Shown here one piece after another: positions 27,017 through 35,825 of a DNA stretch of 64,000 nucleotides. The DNA is from Streptomyces sp. CG1. Lineage in GTDB: Bacteria; Actinomycetota; Actinomycetes; Streptomycetales; Streptomycetaceae. Numbering within the stretch: the first letter of the stretch is position 1; every line of letters begins with the position of its first letter. Under the pieces are notes generated by a model. It was not told the origin of the DNA. It did not search any database and was given only the letters and a program-made list of their open reading frames with translations. Both the position numbers and the translations under genes were made by a program. The stretch spans positions 2,108,001 through 2,172,000 of the forward strand of contig NZ_CP163518.1 in assembly GCF_041080625.1 (NCBI RefSeq). Reading direction: 5' to 3'.

Positions 27017-28087
27017 ATGTGGCCAGATCAGCAGCCGCCAGGGGGCGCGCCAAACCCGCAGAACAACCCGCAGGGCAACCCGCAGGGCAACCCGTATCAG
27101 CAGCCGGGTTACCAACAGTCGGGTTACCAGCAGCCGGGCAACCAGCAGCAGAACCCGTACCAGCAGCCCGGGTACCAGCAGTATCCGCAGGCCGGGCAGT
27201 ACGGTCAGCAGCCGCAGTGGGGGCCGCAGCAGCCGCCCACCGTGCCCGTCCCGCAGGCCCCGCAGGGCGGCGGCCGCACGAAGCTGATCGCGATCGTCGC
27301 GGCCGCGGCGGTCGTGGTCGCCGCCGGCGTGACCGGATATCTCGTCCTCGGCAAGAAGGGCGACAAGAACGACCAGGCCGACGGCGGCAAGGGCGGACAG
27401 CATGCGAGCCAGTCGCCCGCCCCCCAGCCGACACCCACCTCGTCGGTGACCGACGACCCGCGCGGCACCCAGTCGGAGAAGCCGACCGTCCCCGGCTGGA
27501 AGGTCGTGGTGAACCCCCGGTGGGGCGTCGCCTACGACGTGCCCGCGGACTGGCAGATCCAGTCCCCGGGCCTCGACATCGGCTTCGACCTCCCGAAGAC
27601 GAAGACCGGGAAGGCCGACAACATCATCCAGTCGGGCACCGCCGAGGACCAGCCGAAGTGGTGCACCTCCGACGACAACAAGGACGGCCGCACCGAGGAC
27701 ACTCCCCTGGCCGTCGTGGGCTCCAAGGGCGCGAGCGGCGCCAAGAGCACGGACGAGATCGCGATCAACACGCCGGCCTGGTGGGTCTACGGCGGCTACA
27801 CCCAGCCCGACAAGAAGAGCATCACCTTCGACAAGAAGGCCACCCCCTTCAAGACCAATTCGGGCATCCAGGGCAGCTACGCGTGGGCTCAGTCGGCCCA
27901 TACGCCCCAGAAGGGCAAGTGCGTCAGCGACGGCAAGGCGCTCACCTTCGGCTTCCAGAACTCGGTCCACGACTACGTGTCGTTCAACTTCTACGGGGCC
28001 AAGGGCGTGAAGGGCGAGGTACCCGAAGCCACCATCATGAAGATCCTCAGCACGGTCCGGCTGCACGGGGACCCCACGAACCAATAA
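27017..28087 (+). CDS. single-pass membrane protein with Pro/Gln/Gly-rich cytoplasmic tail
   Basis: The protein has 356 residues from ATG 27017; a GTG at 26987 is also in frame. The first ~85 residues are low-complexity (repeats of NPQG and YQQPGYQQ), followed by one membrane helix (LIAIVAAAAVVVAAGVTGYLV). A linker rich in Lys, Gly, Ser and Pro leads to a soluble extracellular domain of ~200 residues starting GWKVVVNPRWGVAYDVPADW. That domain has two likely disulphide Cys (PKWCTSDD, KGKCVSD). The layout is common in actinobacterial envelope proteins. I do not recognise the outer domain and give no function. Confidence 0.75.
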   Translation: MWPDQQPPGGAPNPQNNPQGNPQGNPYQQPGYQQSGYQQPGNQQQNPYQQPGYQQYPQAGQYGQQPQWGPQQPPTVPVPQAPQGGGRTKLIAIVAAAAVVVAAGVTGYLVLGKKGDKNDQADGGKGGQHASQSPAPQPTPTSSVTDDPRGTQSEKPTVPGWKVVVNPRWGVAYDVPADWQIQSPGLDIGFDLPKTKTGKADNIIQSGTAEDQPKWCTSDDNKDGRTEDTPLAVVGSKGASGAKSTDEIAINTPAWWVYGGYTQPDKKSITFDKKATPFKTNSGIQGSYAWAQSAHTPQKGKCVSDGKALTFGFQNSVHDYVSFNFYGAKGVKGEVPEATIMKILSTVRLHGDPTNQ

Positions 28088-28129
28088 GCCCGCGGGCCGG
28101 TCAAATAGACGGCCGGCACGGCCCGCGCA

Positions 28130-28605
28130 GACCCACCTGGGCGGACCGCAACCACTCCCTGCTGACCACCGCGGCCGTCGTGACCAGCCTGGGTGCGACG
28201 CGGGAGGCGACGGCGGGGACGTGGAAACTCGTCGCCGCCACGCGCACCCTGCCGCTGGTGGTGTTCCTGCTCATCGGCGGCGCCCTCGCGGACCGGCTGC
28301 CCCGGCACCGGATGATGGTCGCCGCCAACGCTCTCAACTGCCTCTCGCAGGGCACCTTCGCCGTGCCGTGCCGGCCGGCAAGCCCCGGCGGCTGTGGCAG
28401 ACGGTGCTGCCGTCCCCGCTGGGCGGCACCGGTCAGGCCTTCTTCGGCCCGGCGGCCGAGGGCATGCTGCAGTCCTCCGTGGAGGGCGAGCAGGCGGGCC
28501 GGGCGTTCGCCGTCTTCCGCATGGCCACGCAGGGAGCGGCCCTCGGCGGCGCGACTCTCGGCGGCACCTTGCGCTCCCTCCTCGCCGGGAGGTCATGCCC
28601 GTGCT
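28130..28605 (+). pseudogene. 5' remnant of an MFS transporter gene
   Basis: One frame encodes an MFS N-terminal piece with LVAATRTLPLVVFLLIGGAL and the loop ADRLPRHRMMVAANALN, matching VLAGGVIADRMPRSRLMVMADVL in the intact transporter that follows. The coding sense then moves to another frame (LPSPLGGTGQAFFGPAAEGML, VFRMATQGAALGGATLGGTL), so at least one frameshift is present. The first helix and a start are missing. The rest, to 28876, has no convincing gene. Confidence 0.7.
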
Positions 28606-28876
28606 CACCGCAGTCGGCTACCGGGAGTCTTCGGAGTGGACAGCCATGACGACCCGCGAGAGCAAATCCAGCGGCAGACGAATCCTGGCGGCTGCATTCG
28701 CCGAGGTGCTGCGCGGTCATCCGGTGCTCGCCCCCACCGCGAACCGTTCCGCGCGTTCGGCAGCGACGCTCGAAGGCGCATGCCTGCCTCTGCACCCCTG
28801 ACGAACCGAAAGCCTCCCTGTTCACCGTGGCTGGTTCTGGGCATGCGTCGGTCTGGCTCTCATATGGTGCCTGACC

Positions 28877-30163
28877 GTGACAGTGTCCACGGTCGGGGCG
28901 CCGCTGTGGCGCCACCGGCAGTTCGTCCTGCTCGTCTCCGCACGGGTCATTTCCGTGCTGGGCAACGGCTTTGCGCGGGTGGCGCTGGCTTTCGCGGTGC
29001 TCGCTCTGCCGGAGGCCGGCGAGGGGCGGCTGTCGCTGGTGCTGGCCTGCCAGGCCTTGCCGCAGTTGGTGTTCGTCTTGGCGGGCGGGGTGATTGCGGA
29101 CCGTATGCCGCGATCCCGGCTGATGGTGATGGCCGATGTGCTGGGAGCTGGGGCATATACGGCTCTGGCCGCCATGGTGCTGACGCGTCATGCGCCGCTG
29201 GCAGCGATGTGCCTGCTGGCGGTGGCAGCCGGAACAGCGACGGCTCTGTTCGCCCCGGCCATGGATGGACTCGTGCCACTGGTCGTGCCCGCAGACCGCT
29301 TGCAACGGGCCAACGGGCTGCTGCGTGTGGGCACCAATGGCTCCCTCTTGTTGGGCCTGGCGCTGTCCGGGGTGACCGTGGCGCTGGTGGGCGCCGGCTG
29401 GGCACTCGCGCTCAACGCGGCGTCGTTCATCGTCAGTGCGGCGCTGACGAGTCGCCTGGGCGTGGTCGCGCGGCCGCGCAAGAGAGCGTCGGGCTGGGCC
29501 GACCTCCGTGAGGGCTGGCACGAGTTCGCTTCCCGGGAGTGGCTGTGGGTCGTCGTCGCTCAATACGCGGTGGTCGTTGCCGCACTCAATGCCAACGTCG
29601 GAGTCCTGGGTCCGCTGACGGCCGAGCGGCATCTTGGCGGTGCGCGGGCGTGGTCGACCATCGTGGCGGCTCAGGCCCTGGGCACCGTCGTTGGCGCGGG
29701 ACTCGCCGCCCGTGTGCGGGTGAACCGTCCCATTCTGGCGGCCGTGCTGTGCACCTTTCCGGCCGCCGTACCGATCGCTCTCCTCAGCGCTGAAGCTCCC
29801 GTATGGCTGATCGCCACAGCCATGTTCGCCGCCGGTATCGCGAGCGATGTCTTCGGTGTTCTGTGGTCCACCACCGTCCAGCGGGAGGTCCCTGAGCAGG
29901 TACTGTCACGCGTCAGTTCCTACGACTGGTTCGGTTCCCTGGCCTTCGCCCCGCTCGGACTGCTGATCGCCGGACCCATCGCCGCTGCCGTGGGCACCGG
30001 CCGGGCCTTGGCCGGCTGTGCAGCCCTGGTCGTCCTGGCGACCACGGCCGCCCTCCTCGCGCCACAGGTGCGCACCCTGCGTGCCAGGGCTGACGGACTT
30101 TCCGGCGCAGCATCTTCGGCTGAGGCGGTGGAGCATCAGACTGGCAGGGAAGCGTCGGGGTGA
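28877..30163 (+). CDS. MFS transporter, probable small-molecule exporter
   Basis: This 428-residue protein has about twelve predicted membrane helices. The motif-A-like loop after helix 2 is GGVIADRMPRSRLMVMAD, a helix-4/5 region reads FAPAMDGLVPLVVPADRLQRANGL, and the C-terminal half has QREVPEQVLSRVSSYDWFG. This pattern matches the enterobactin-exporter/MFS_3-like group, which expels hydrophobic compounds by proton antiport. The GTG at 28877 is the best start seen because the first helix begins shortly after. It lies between two fragments of related MFS genes, suggesting duplication or recombination. No dedicated regulator is adjacent. Confidence 0.85.
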   Translation: MTVSTVGAPLWRHRQFVLLVSARVISVLGNGFARVALAFAVLALPEAGEGRLSLVLACQALPQLVFVLAGGVIADRMPRSRLMVMADVLGAGAYTALAAMVLTRHAPLAAMCLLAVAAGTATALFAPAMDGLVPLVVPADRLQRANGLLRVGTNGSLLLGLALSGVTVALVGAGWALALNAASFIVSAALTSRLGVVARPRKRASGWADLREGWHEFASREWLWVVVAQYAVVVAALNANVGVLGPLTAERHLGGARAWSTIVAAQALGTVVGAGLAARVRVNRPILAAVLCTFPAAVPIALLSAEAPVWLIATAMFAAGIASDVFGVLWSTTVQREVPEQVLSRVSSYDWFGSLAFAPLGLLIAGPIAAAVGTGRALAGCAALVVLATTAALLAPQVRTLRARADGLSGAASSAEAVEHQTGREASG

Positions 30164-30181
30164 GTTACCCGATGACCACCC

Positions 30182-30420
30182 CGGCTGGGAGATCCCCGAG
30201 GAGAAGCACTCCCGGCTCTCGGCGTACGACTGGTTCGGTTCGGTCGCGCCCATGCCTCTGGCCAGGGCGCCGGCCGGCTCCGCCGAGACCGCCTTCGGCC
30301 GGACGGCCGTGCCCGGGGCTGCGCCGGCCTGGTCGTCCTGGTCTCCGCGCTGGTGCTGCTGGTCCCGGACGTCCGCACCCTGCCCCGCCGTGCCCAGCCG
30401 GCCGCCGCCCCCGGGGCCGC
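30182..30420 (+). pseudogene. 3' remnant of an MFS transporter gene
   Basis: The sequence reads EEKHSRLSAYDWFGSVA, then after frame changes LVVLVSALVLLVPDVRTLPRR. These match SRVSSYDWFGSLAFAPLG and LVVLATTAALLAPQVRTLRAR at the end of the intact MFS protein just upstream. Internal frameshifts and deletion of a membrane helix make it non-functional. Confidence 0.7.
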
Positions 30421-30421
30421 G

Positions 30422-31267
30422 TCAGCCGATGCCGAACGCCCCGTCGGGGGGCTCGGGTGACGGCACGGCGTCGGCGTCCTCCACGGGCCGTGCGCCGGCG
30501 ATGAACTCCCGCACCGCCGCCCCGTGTTCGACCCGCGCCGGAAACGCGTCCGCCGCGGCACGACGGGCCAGGGCGGCGGTGTCGAGAGGCCGGTGCGAGG
30601 CGACGAGCACCGCGTTCCCGAACCGCCGGCCGCGCAGCACCCCCGGCTCGGCGATCAGCGCCAGCTCCGCGAAGTACTCGGCGAACGTGGCCAGCTGGGA
30701 GCGCAGAAAGCCGAACGGGGCCGCGTCGGCGAGGTTGGCCAGATAGACCCCGCCGGGCCGGAGCACCCGCTCGGCCTCGCGGGCGTAGGCGAGCGTGGTC
30801 AGATGGGCCGGCACCCGGGACCCGCCGAACACGTCCGCGATCACTACGTCGGCCGAGTCGTCCGGCGCTGCCTCCAGCCAGGCCCGGGCGTCGGCGGCGT
30901 GCAGCGCGACACCCGAGCCCGCCGGCAGCGGCAGATGCTCGACGACCAGCTCCAGCAGCCCGGCATCGGCCTCGACGACATCCTGCCGCGATCCGGGCCG
31001 GGTGGCCGCCACGTACCGCGGCAGCGTCAGCGCCCCTCCCCCGAGGTGCACCACATCCAGCGTCCGCGCGGCCTCGGCCACGACATCCAGCACATGGCCG
31101 AGCCTCCGCGCGTACTCGAACTCCAGATGCGTCGGCTCATCGAGATCGACGTACGACTGCGGCGCCCCGTCGACCGTGAGCAACCAGGCACGCTCCCGAT
31201 CCACATCGGGCATCAGCTTGGCGATGCCGTGATCGACGGTCCTGCTGACGGGTATCGATTCGTTCAC
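30422..31267 (-). CDS. spermidine synthase-like SAM-fold protein
   Basis: The protein has 281 residues from the GTG at 31267 (MNESIPVSRTVDHG). It shows the spermidine-synthase-like Rossmann pattern: HLEFEYARRLGHVLD, the nucleotide loop VVHLGGGALTLPRYVAATRPG, the acidic residue in DVVEADAGLLELV, and DSADVVIADVFGGSRVPAHL. A C-terminal strand set includes VLRPGGVYLANLAD. Proteins of this kind sit near tuf3 in Streptomyces and are usually annotated as spermidine-synthase-like; true polyamine synthesis is doubtful. The longer in-frame extension to 31402 has no family-like sequence. It follows tuf3 in the same direction after 85 bases. Confidence 0.8.
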   Translation of the reverse strand: MNESIPVSRTVDHGIAKLMPDVDRERAWLLTVDGAPQSYVDLDEPTHLEFEYARRLGHVLDVVAEAARTLDVVHLGGGALTLPRYVAATRPGSRQDVVEADAGLLELVVEHLPLPAGSGVALHAADARAWLEAAPDDSADVVIADVFGGSRVPAHLTTLAYAREAERVLRPGGVYLANLADAAPFGFLRSQLATFAEYFAELALIAEPGVLRGRRFGNAVLVASHRPLDTAALARRAAADAFPARVEHGAAVREFIAGARPVEDADAVPSPEPPDGAFGIG

Positions 31268-31352
31268 CCATCCATTGTGGGCGACCGCAACGCCCCGGGG
31301 CGCGAGGAGCTGTGCGAGCAAACGCAACGCACCCACAGCTCCCCACGAGGGT

Positions 31353-32525
31353 TCATCCCACGGCGATGACGGTCCCCGCTCCGACGGTCCGCCCGCCCTC
31401 ACGGATGGCGAACCCCAGCCCGGGCTCCAAGGGAACCTCCCGTCCCAGCTCGACAGTCATCTCCACGGTGTCTCCCGGCCGGGCCACGCCCACCGGACCG
31501 AGGTCGACGTCCCCCACCACATCCGCCGTACGGATGTAGAACTGCGGCCGATACCCGGTCGCGACCGGCGTCGTACGACCGCCCTCCCGCGCGGAGAGCA
31601 CGTACACCTGCGCGGTGAACCGCCGACGCGGCACCACGCTGCCGGGCACGGCCACGACATGGCCGCGGCGGACGGCGTCCCTCGGGACGCCTCGCAGCAG
31701 CAGCGCCACGTTGTCCCCGGCCTGCGCCTCCTCCATCGGCTTGCCGAAGGTCTCGACGCCGGTGACGACCGTCTCGAGCTCCGCGCCGAGCACCTCGACC
31801 CGGTCACCGACCCGAACCGTGCCACGTTCGACGGCCCCGGTGACGACCGTCCCCCGCCCGGTGATGGTGAGCACGTTCTCGACGGACAACAGGAACGGCG
31901 CGTCCAGATACCGCTCCGGCATCGGCACGTACGTGTCCACCGCGTCGAGCAGCGCCTCGATGGACGCCGCCCAGCGCGGGTCGCCCTCCAGCGCCCCGAG
32001 GCCCGAGACCCGTACGACCGGTACGGAGTCGCCGGGGTAGCCCTGGGCGGTGAGCAGGTCGCGGACCTCCAGCTCGACGAGGTCGATGAGTTCCTCGTCG
32101 TCCGTGCCGTCGGCCTTGTTGAGGGCGACGACGATGTGGTCCACGCCCACCTGCCGCGCGAGCAGCACATGTTCGGCGGTCTGCGGCATGATCCCGTCGA
32201 GCGCGGAGACGACGAGGATCGCCCCGTCGAGCTGCGCGGCTCCGGTGACCATGTTCTTGACGTAGTCGGCGTGGCCCGGCATGTCCACGTGGGCGTAGTG
32301 CCGGGTGTCGGTCTCGTACTCGACGTGCGCGATGTTGATGGTGATGCCGCGGGCGGCCTCCTCCGGGGCCCGGTCGATGCGGTCGAACGGCACGAACGTG
32401 CCGTTGCCGCGCTCGGCGAGGACCTTGGTGATGGCGGCGGTCAGGGTGGTCTTGCCGTGGTCGACGTGACCCATGGTGCCGATGTTCAGGTGCGGCTTGG
32501 TGCGCACGTAGGCCGTTTTGGACAT
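31353..32525 (-). CDS. tuf3: elongation factor Tu, divergent EF-Tu3 type
   Basis: This GTPase of 390 residues brings aminoacyl-tRNA to the ribosome. All three EF-Tu domains are present: GHVDHGKTT (P-loop), [14 protein letters not shown] (switch I), [14 protein letters not shown] (switch II) and NKAD (G4). The usual DCPGHADY and NKCD are replaced by DMPGHADY and NKAD, and many positions differ from the housekeeping protein, as in the minor EF-Tu3 of streptomycetes. Known EF-Tu3 proteins are poorly expressed in normal growth, linked to stress or stringent response, and at least one has been reported to resist EF-Tu antibiotics. It is monocistronic here, away from the str operon. GAGGT precedes the ATG. 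The leader contains a GGACCCC/GGGGTCC hairpin near 32570-32610. Confidence 0.92.
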   Translation of the reverse strand: MSKTAYVRTKPHLNIGTMGHVDHGKTTLTAAITKVLAERGNGTFVPFDRIDRAPEEAARGITINIAHVEYETDTRHYAHVDMPGHADYVKNMVTGAAQLDGAILVVSALDGIMPQTAEHVLLARQVGVDHIVVALNKADGTDDEELIDLVELEVRDLLTAQGYPGDSVPVVRVSGLGALEGDPRWAASIEALLDAVDTYVPMPERYLDAPFLLSVENVLTITGRGTVVTGAVERGTVRVGDRVEVLGAELETVVTGVETFGKPMEEAQAGDNVALLLRGVPRDAVRRGHVVAVPGSVVPRRRFTAQVYVLSAREGGRTTPVATGYRPQFYIRTADVVGDVDLGPVGVARPGDTVEMTVELGREVPLEPGLGFAIREGGRTVGAGTVIAVG

Positions 32526-32814
32526 GGCTGTACCTCGAAGCCTCTCAGCCGTAAGGAGAAACGCGGGACCCCGAGGACTGGCCGACCCTCCCCCTGCGGG
32601 GTCCGCCGGACGTTCCGGAGAGGGTCAGCTTCGGGCGCCGTCGACGGCGGCCACGAGGAGCGGGACGGCAGCCTTCGGCGCATCCGCGACGGCGGATGCT
32701 GCGAGGAGGAAGGCGTACCGGAACATGACGTCGATCATCGCGGAGGGCATGTCCGGCGTCGAATGATTTTTCGCGGTACGCGAGTCGGGCCGCGGTGAGC
32801 GACCGGGGCCGGGT

Positions 32815-33537
32815 TCAGGCACCGATGTTCTTCAGCGCCTCCCGCACGGTCAGCGGGGCGAACCGGCCCCGCTCCCGCGCCAGGAAGGCCCGTACGGCCT
32901 CGGGGTCGGTCTTCGCGTACTCGCGCAGCGCCCAGCCGATCGCCTTGCGGATGAAGAAGTCGGGGTGCCCGGACTGGAGCAGGCAGTAGGTGAACAGCCG
33001 CTCGGGGTCGGTGCGTTCCTTGTAGGGCAGCTGGTGGAGCAGGGCCGTGCGGGCCACCCACAGGTTGCCGTCGCCGATCCAGCTGTCCATGTCGGCGGTG
33101 AGCCCGGGGTCGGCGGTGACCAGGCGGCCGACCACGTGCGCGGCGAGCAGGTCGACGGTGTCCCACCAGGGGATGGTCGTGACGAGGTGCCGGGCCACCG
33201 GCAGGAAGCCGGAGGAGCAGCGGGCCACGTGCCGGCGCAGGAAGTCCACCGCGAAGTAGTGGTACTCACGCTCGGGCAGCGCCCAGCAGCGCAGCGCGAT
33301 CGCCGTGCAGTCGGCCTCGTCGGGGCGGGGCGTGCCCGCGAGGACGGTGCGGGACAGGGCGCGGCGCTCCGGGGTGGGAATGCCGAGGAAGGGCGCCACG
33401 TCCTTCATGTACGTCCGCATCGCGCCGGCCCGCTCGGGGCCGGCGGCGGTCGGGAACACGGCCGTCACCCGTTCCAGCACGGTGTCGGCGAGCGCACTGC
33501 GCGGCAGGTCCGGCGGGGTCGCGCCGGGGGCGGTCAT
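32815..33537 (-). CDS. AlkD-like DNA alkylation repair protein
   Basis: This all-helical HEAT-like protein of 240 residues matches the AlkC/AlkD DNA glycosylase group, which excises alkylated bases. Features seen: VAPFLGIPTPERRAL near the start, YFAVDFLRRHVAR, TTIPWWDTVDLLAAHVVG containing the Trp and catalytic-type Asp, DSWIGDGNLWVARTALLHQL, and the closing FIRKAIGWALREYAKTDPEAVRAFL. ATG 33537 (MTAPGATP) is chosen, because the longer reading adds a repetitive Arg/Ala/Gly extension made by a tandem DNA repeat. It probably acts alone; no ada or alkA gene is adjacent. Confidence 0.85.
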   Translation of the reverse strand: MTAPGATPPDLPRSALADTVLERVTAVFPTAAGPERAGAMRTYMKDVAPFLGIPTPERRALSRTVLAGTPRPDEADCTAIALRCWALPEREYHYFAVDFLRRHVARCSSGFLPVARHLVTTIPWWDTVDLLAAHVVGRLVTADPGLTADMDSWIGDGNLWVARTALLHQLPYKERTDPERLFTYCLLQSGHPDFFIRKAIGWALREYAKTDPEAVRAFLARERGRFAPLTVREALKNIGA

Positions 33538-33585
33538 GAGGCGAACCATGATGTCGAATATACGTTCGCAAACCGGCCGCCCGCC

Positions 33586-33663
33586 ACGACGCGCCACCTT
33601 CGCCCCACGGCGCGCCACCTCTGCTCCACGGCGCTCCGCCTCCGCTCTACCGCGCTCCGCCGC
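33586..33663. repeat. imperfect tandem repeat, 21-base unit, about 3.7 copies
   Basis: Units begin at 33586, 33607, 33628 and 33649, each near ACGGCGCGCCACCTCTGCTCC. The unit length is a multiple of three, so it stays open in frame and creates the false N-terminal extension of the AlkD-like gene and an artificial plus-strand extension. Confidence 0.75.
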
Positions 33664-33836
33664 CACCCGACGGGGCTTGCAACCCCTTCCGTACCGGCGT
33701 TACCTGGAAGTACCGGCGGTGATGCGGGCGCATGGGGCCACGGCACAGTCCGAGGGCCCGCGCTTTCGTGTGCGTCCCCTCCGCAGCGGCCCTTCCGTGC
33801 CGCCGTCGTCCAACGCTGGACGCGGAGGTGACACAG

Positions 33837-34988
33837 GTGAAAGCCGTCGTCTATGAAGAGCCTTTCAGTGTGGTCGTGAAGGACGTCCAGGATCCTCGGA
33901 TCCAGCACCCCAACGATGTGCTCGTACGCGTCACGTCGACCGCCATATGCGGCTCGGACCTGCACATGTACGAGGGCCGTACCGCGGCCGAGTCGGGCAT
34001 CGTCTTCGGACACGAGAACCTCGGCATCGTCGAGGAGGTCGGCAGCGGCGTGACCTCCCTGGCCAAGGGTGACCGCGTCGTGATGCCTTTCAACGTCGCC
34101 TGCGGATTCTGCAAGAACTGCCTCGCGGGAAAGACCGGCTTCTGTCTGACGGTCAATCCCGGATTCGCCGGCGGGGCCTACGGCTACGTGGCGATGGGCC
34201 CGTACAAGGGTGGCCAGGCCGAGCTGCTGCGGGTGCCGTTCGCCGACTTCAACTGCCTGAAACTGCCGCCGGGGGAAGAGTTCGAGACCGACTTCGTGTT
34301 GCTCGCCGACATCTTCCCGACGGGCTACCACGGGTGCGAACTCGCCCAGGTGGCCCCCGGTGAGAGCGTGGCCGTCTACGGCGCCGGCCCGGTGGGTCTG
34401 ATGGCCGCCTACTCCGCGCTGCTGCGCGGTGCCGCGAAGGTCTTCTCCGTCGACCGGGTGCCCGAGCGGCTCGCCAAGGCAGCGGAGATCGGAGCCATCC
34501 CGATCGACTTCACCAAGGGCGACCCGGCGGCGCAGATCAAGGAACAGACCGGAGGTGAGGGCACCGACAAGGGCGTCGACGCGGTCGGCTACCAGGCCCA
34601 GGCACACGACGCCAGCCACGAGGAACCCGCCATCGTCCTCAACGAACTGGTCGAGACGGTACGGCCGACGGGCATGCTCGGCGTACCGGGTCTGTACGTG
34701 CCCTCGGACCCGGGCGGTCCCGACGAGCACGCCAAGCACGGCCAACTGCTGGTCTCCATCGGCCGGATGTTCGAGAAGGGCCAGCAGATGGGCACCGGTC
34801 AGTGCAACGTCAAGCGGTACAACCGCCAGCTGCGCGACCTGATCATCGCCGGGCGGGCCAAGCCCAGTTTCGTGGTCTCCCACGAGCTGCCGCTGGACCA
34901 GGCACCGCTGGCGTACGAGAAGTTCGACAAGCGGATCGAGGGCTACACCAAGGTCGTCCTGCACCCTGGTCACGCGCTCGCCGCGTGA
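33837..34988 (+). CDS. glutathione-independent formaldehyde dehydrogenase-type zinc alcohol dehydrogenase
   Basis: The protein has 383 residues from GTG 33837, supported by GGAGG 8 bases upstream. It is a medium-chain dehydrogenase: catalytic zinc ligands in AICGSDLHMYEG and FGHENLG, structural zinc Cys cluster CGFCKNCLAGKTGFC, and NAD-binding loop YGAGPVGLMAAYSA. The insertion CLTVNPGFAGGAYGY and the C-terminal GTGQCNVKRYNRQLRDLI match the glutathione-independent formaldehyde dehydrogenase (FdhA) group, which oxidises formaldehyde or other aldehydes with tightly bound NAD. It is a single-gene unit. The exact substrate cannot be read from the sequence. Confidence 0.88.
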   Translation: MKAVVYEEPFSVVVKDVQDPRIQHPNDVLVRVTSTAICGSDLHMYEGRTAAESGIVFGHENLGIVEEVGSGVTSLAKGDRVVMPFNVACGFCKNCLAGKTGFCLTVNPGFAGGAYGYVAMGPYKGGQAELLRVPFADFNCLKLPPGEEFETDFVLLADIFPTGYHGCELAQVAPGESVAVYGAGPVGLMAAYSALLRGAAKVFSVDRVPERLAKAAEIGAIPIDFTKGDPAAQIKEQTGGEGTDKGVDAVGYQAQAHDASHEEPAIVLNELVETVRPTGMLGVPGLYVPSDPGGPDEHAKHGQLLVSIGRMFEKGQQMGTGQCNVKRYNRQLRDLIIAGRAKPSFVVSHELPLDQAPLAYEKFDKRIEGYTKVVLHPGHALAA

Positions 34989-35038
34989 CGGGACACCCTT
35001 GGCAGCGATCACCGGTGTGCGTGGGTTAGTGTCACCGG

Positions 35039-35812
35039 ATGCTCGATGCCACCAACCGCTCTGGGGGCACCGTCACGGCCTCTCCCCGAGTCGCCGCCAC
35101 GGAGTGCGCCGTACCCGCGTCACCCCTGTCCGGCGCGGGGTTCGCCGGCCGCTGCACGCGCGCGGTGCGGTCCCCCTACGCCCGGCTCTCGCTGCTGCTC
35201 GCCCTGCTGGCCGGTGCCGCCGCGGGCGTGCTGGTCTTCGAGCCGCAGCGGCTGCTGACCCACGGCTGGCCGCCGCAGCTCGGCGGGGCCGCGGCGGCCG
35301 TGGTGTTCGCGGTGGCGTACGGGCTGTGCACGGTGGCGTTCGTGCCGCGGCCGCTGCTCAACCTGGCCGCGGGCGCGCTGTTCGGCTCACAGCTGGGGAT
35401 CGCGGCCTCGCTGGCGGGCACGGTGCTCGGGGCGGGCGTGGCGTTCGGGCTCGGCCGGATGCTCGGGCAGGACGCGCTGCGCCCGCTGCTGCGGGGCCGC
35501 TGGCTGAAGGCGGCCGACGAGCAGCTGAGCCGGCACGGGTTCCGGTCCATGCTGGCGGCCCGGCTCTTTCCCGGCGTGCCGTTCTGGGCGGCGAACTACT
35601 GCGCGGCCGTGTCCCGGATGCGCTGGTGGCCGTTCCTGCTGGCCACGGCCGTGGGGTCGGTCCCGAACACCGCGGCCTACGCGGTCGCCGGCGCCCGTGC
35701 CTCGACGCCGACGTCCCCCGCCTTCCTGATCGCGATGGCCGGCATCGCCGTACCGGCGCTGCTGGGCACGGTGGTGGCCTGGCGCAAGCGCCACCACTTG
35801 CGCGGCCGGTAA
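35039..35812 (+). CDS. TVP38/TMEM64 (SNARE-associated, DedA-like) membrane protein
   Basis: This 257-residue multi-pass membrane protein has helices around LSLLLALLAGAAAGVLVF, AAAVVFAVAYGLCTVAFVP, and a C-terminal helix ending LGTVVAWRKRH. The family core is clear: PRPLLNLAAGALFGSQLG, the re-entrant segment with FGLGRMLG, and RLFPGVPFWAANYCAA. Members are proposed lipid scramblases or transporters. The ATG lies within GGATGCTC with no obvious ribosome site, so it may be translated leaderless. It converges with the thiolase gene. Confidence 0.85.
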   Translation: MLDATNRSGGTVTASPRVAATECAVPASPLSGAGFAGRCTRAVRSPYARLSLLLALLAGAAAGVLVFEPQRLLTHGWPPQLGGAAAAVVFAVAYGLCTVAFVPRPLLNLAAGALFGSQLGIAASLAGTVLGAGVAFGLGRMLGQDALRPLLRGRWLKAADEQLSRHGFRSMLAARLFPGVPFWAANYCAAVSRMRWWPFLLATAVGSVPNTAAYAVAGARASTPTSPAFLIAMAGIAVPALLGTVVAWRKRHHLRGR

Positions 35813-35825
35813 GGACCGGCAGCTG

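Noticed and set aside
33538-33666. Longer N-terminus of the AlkD-like protein
   Set aside because: The extra residues come from the 21-base tandem repeat and are unlike the family.
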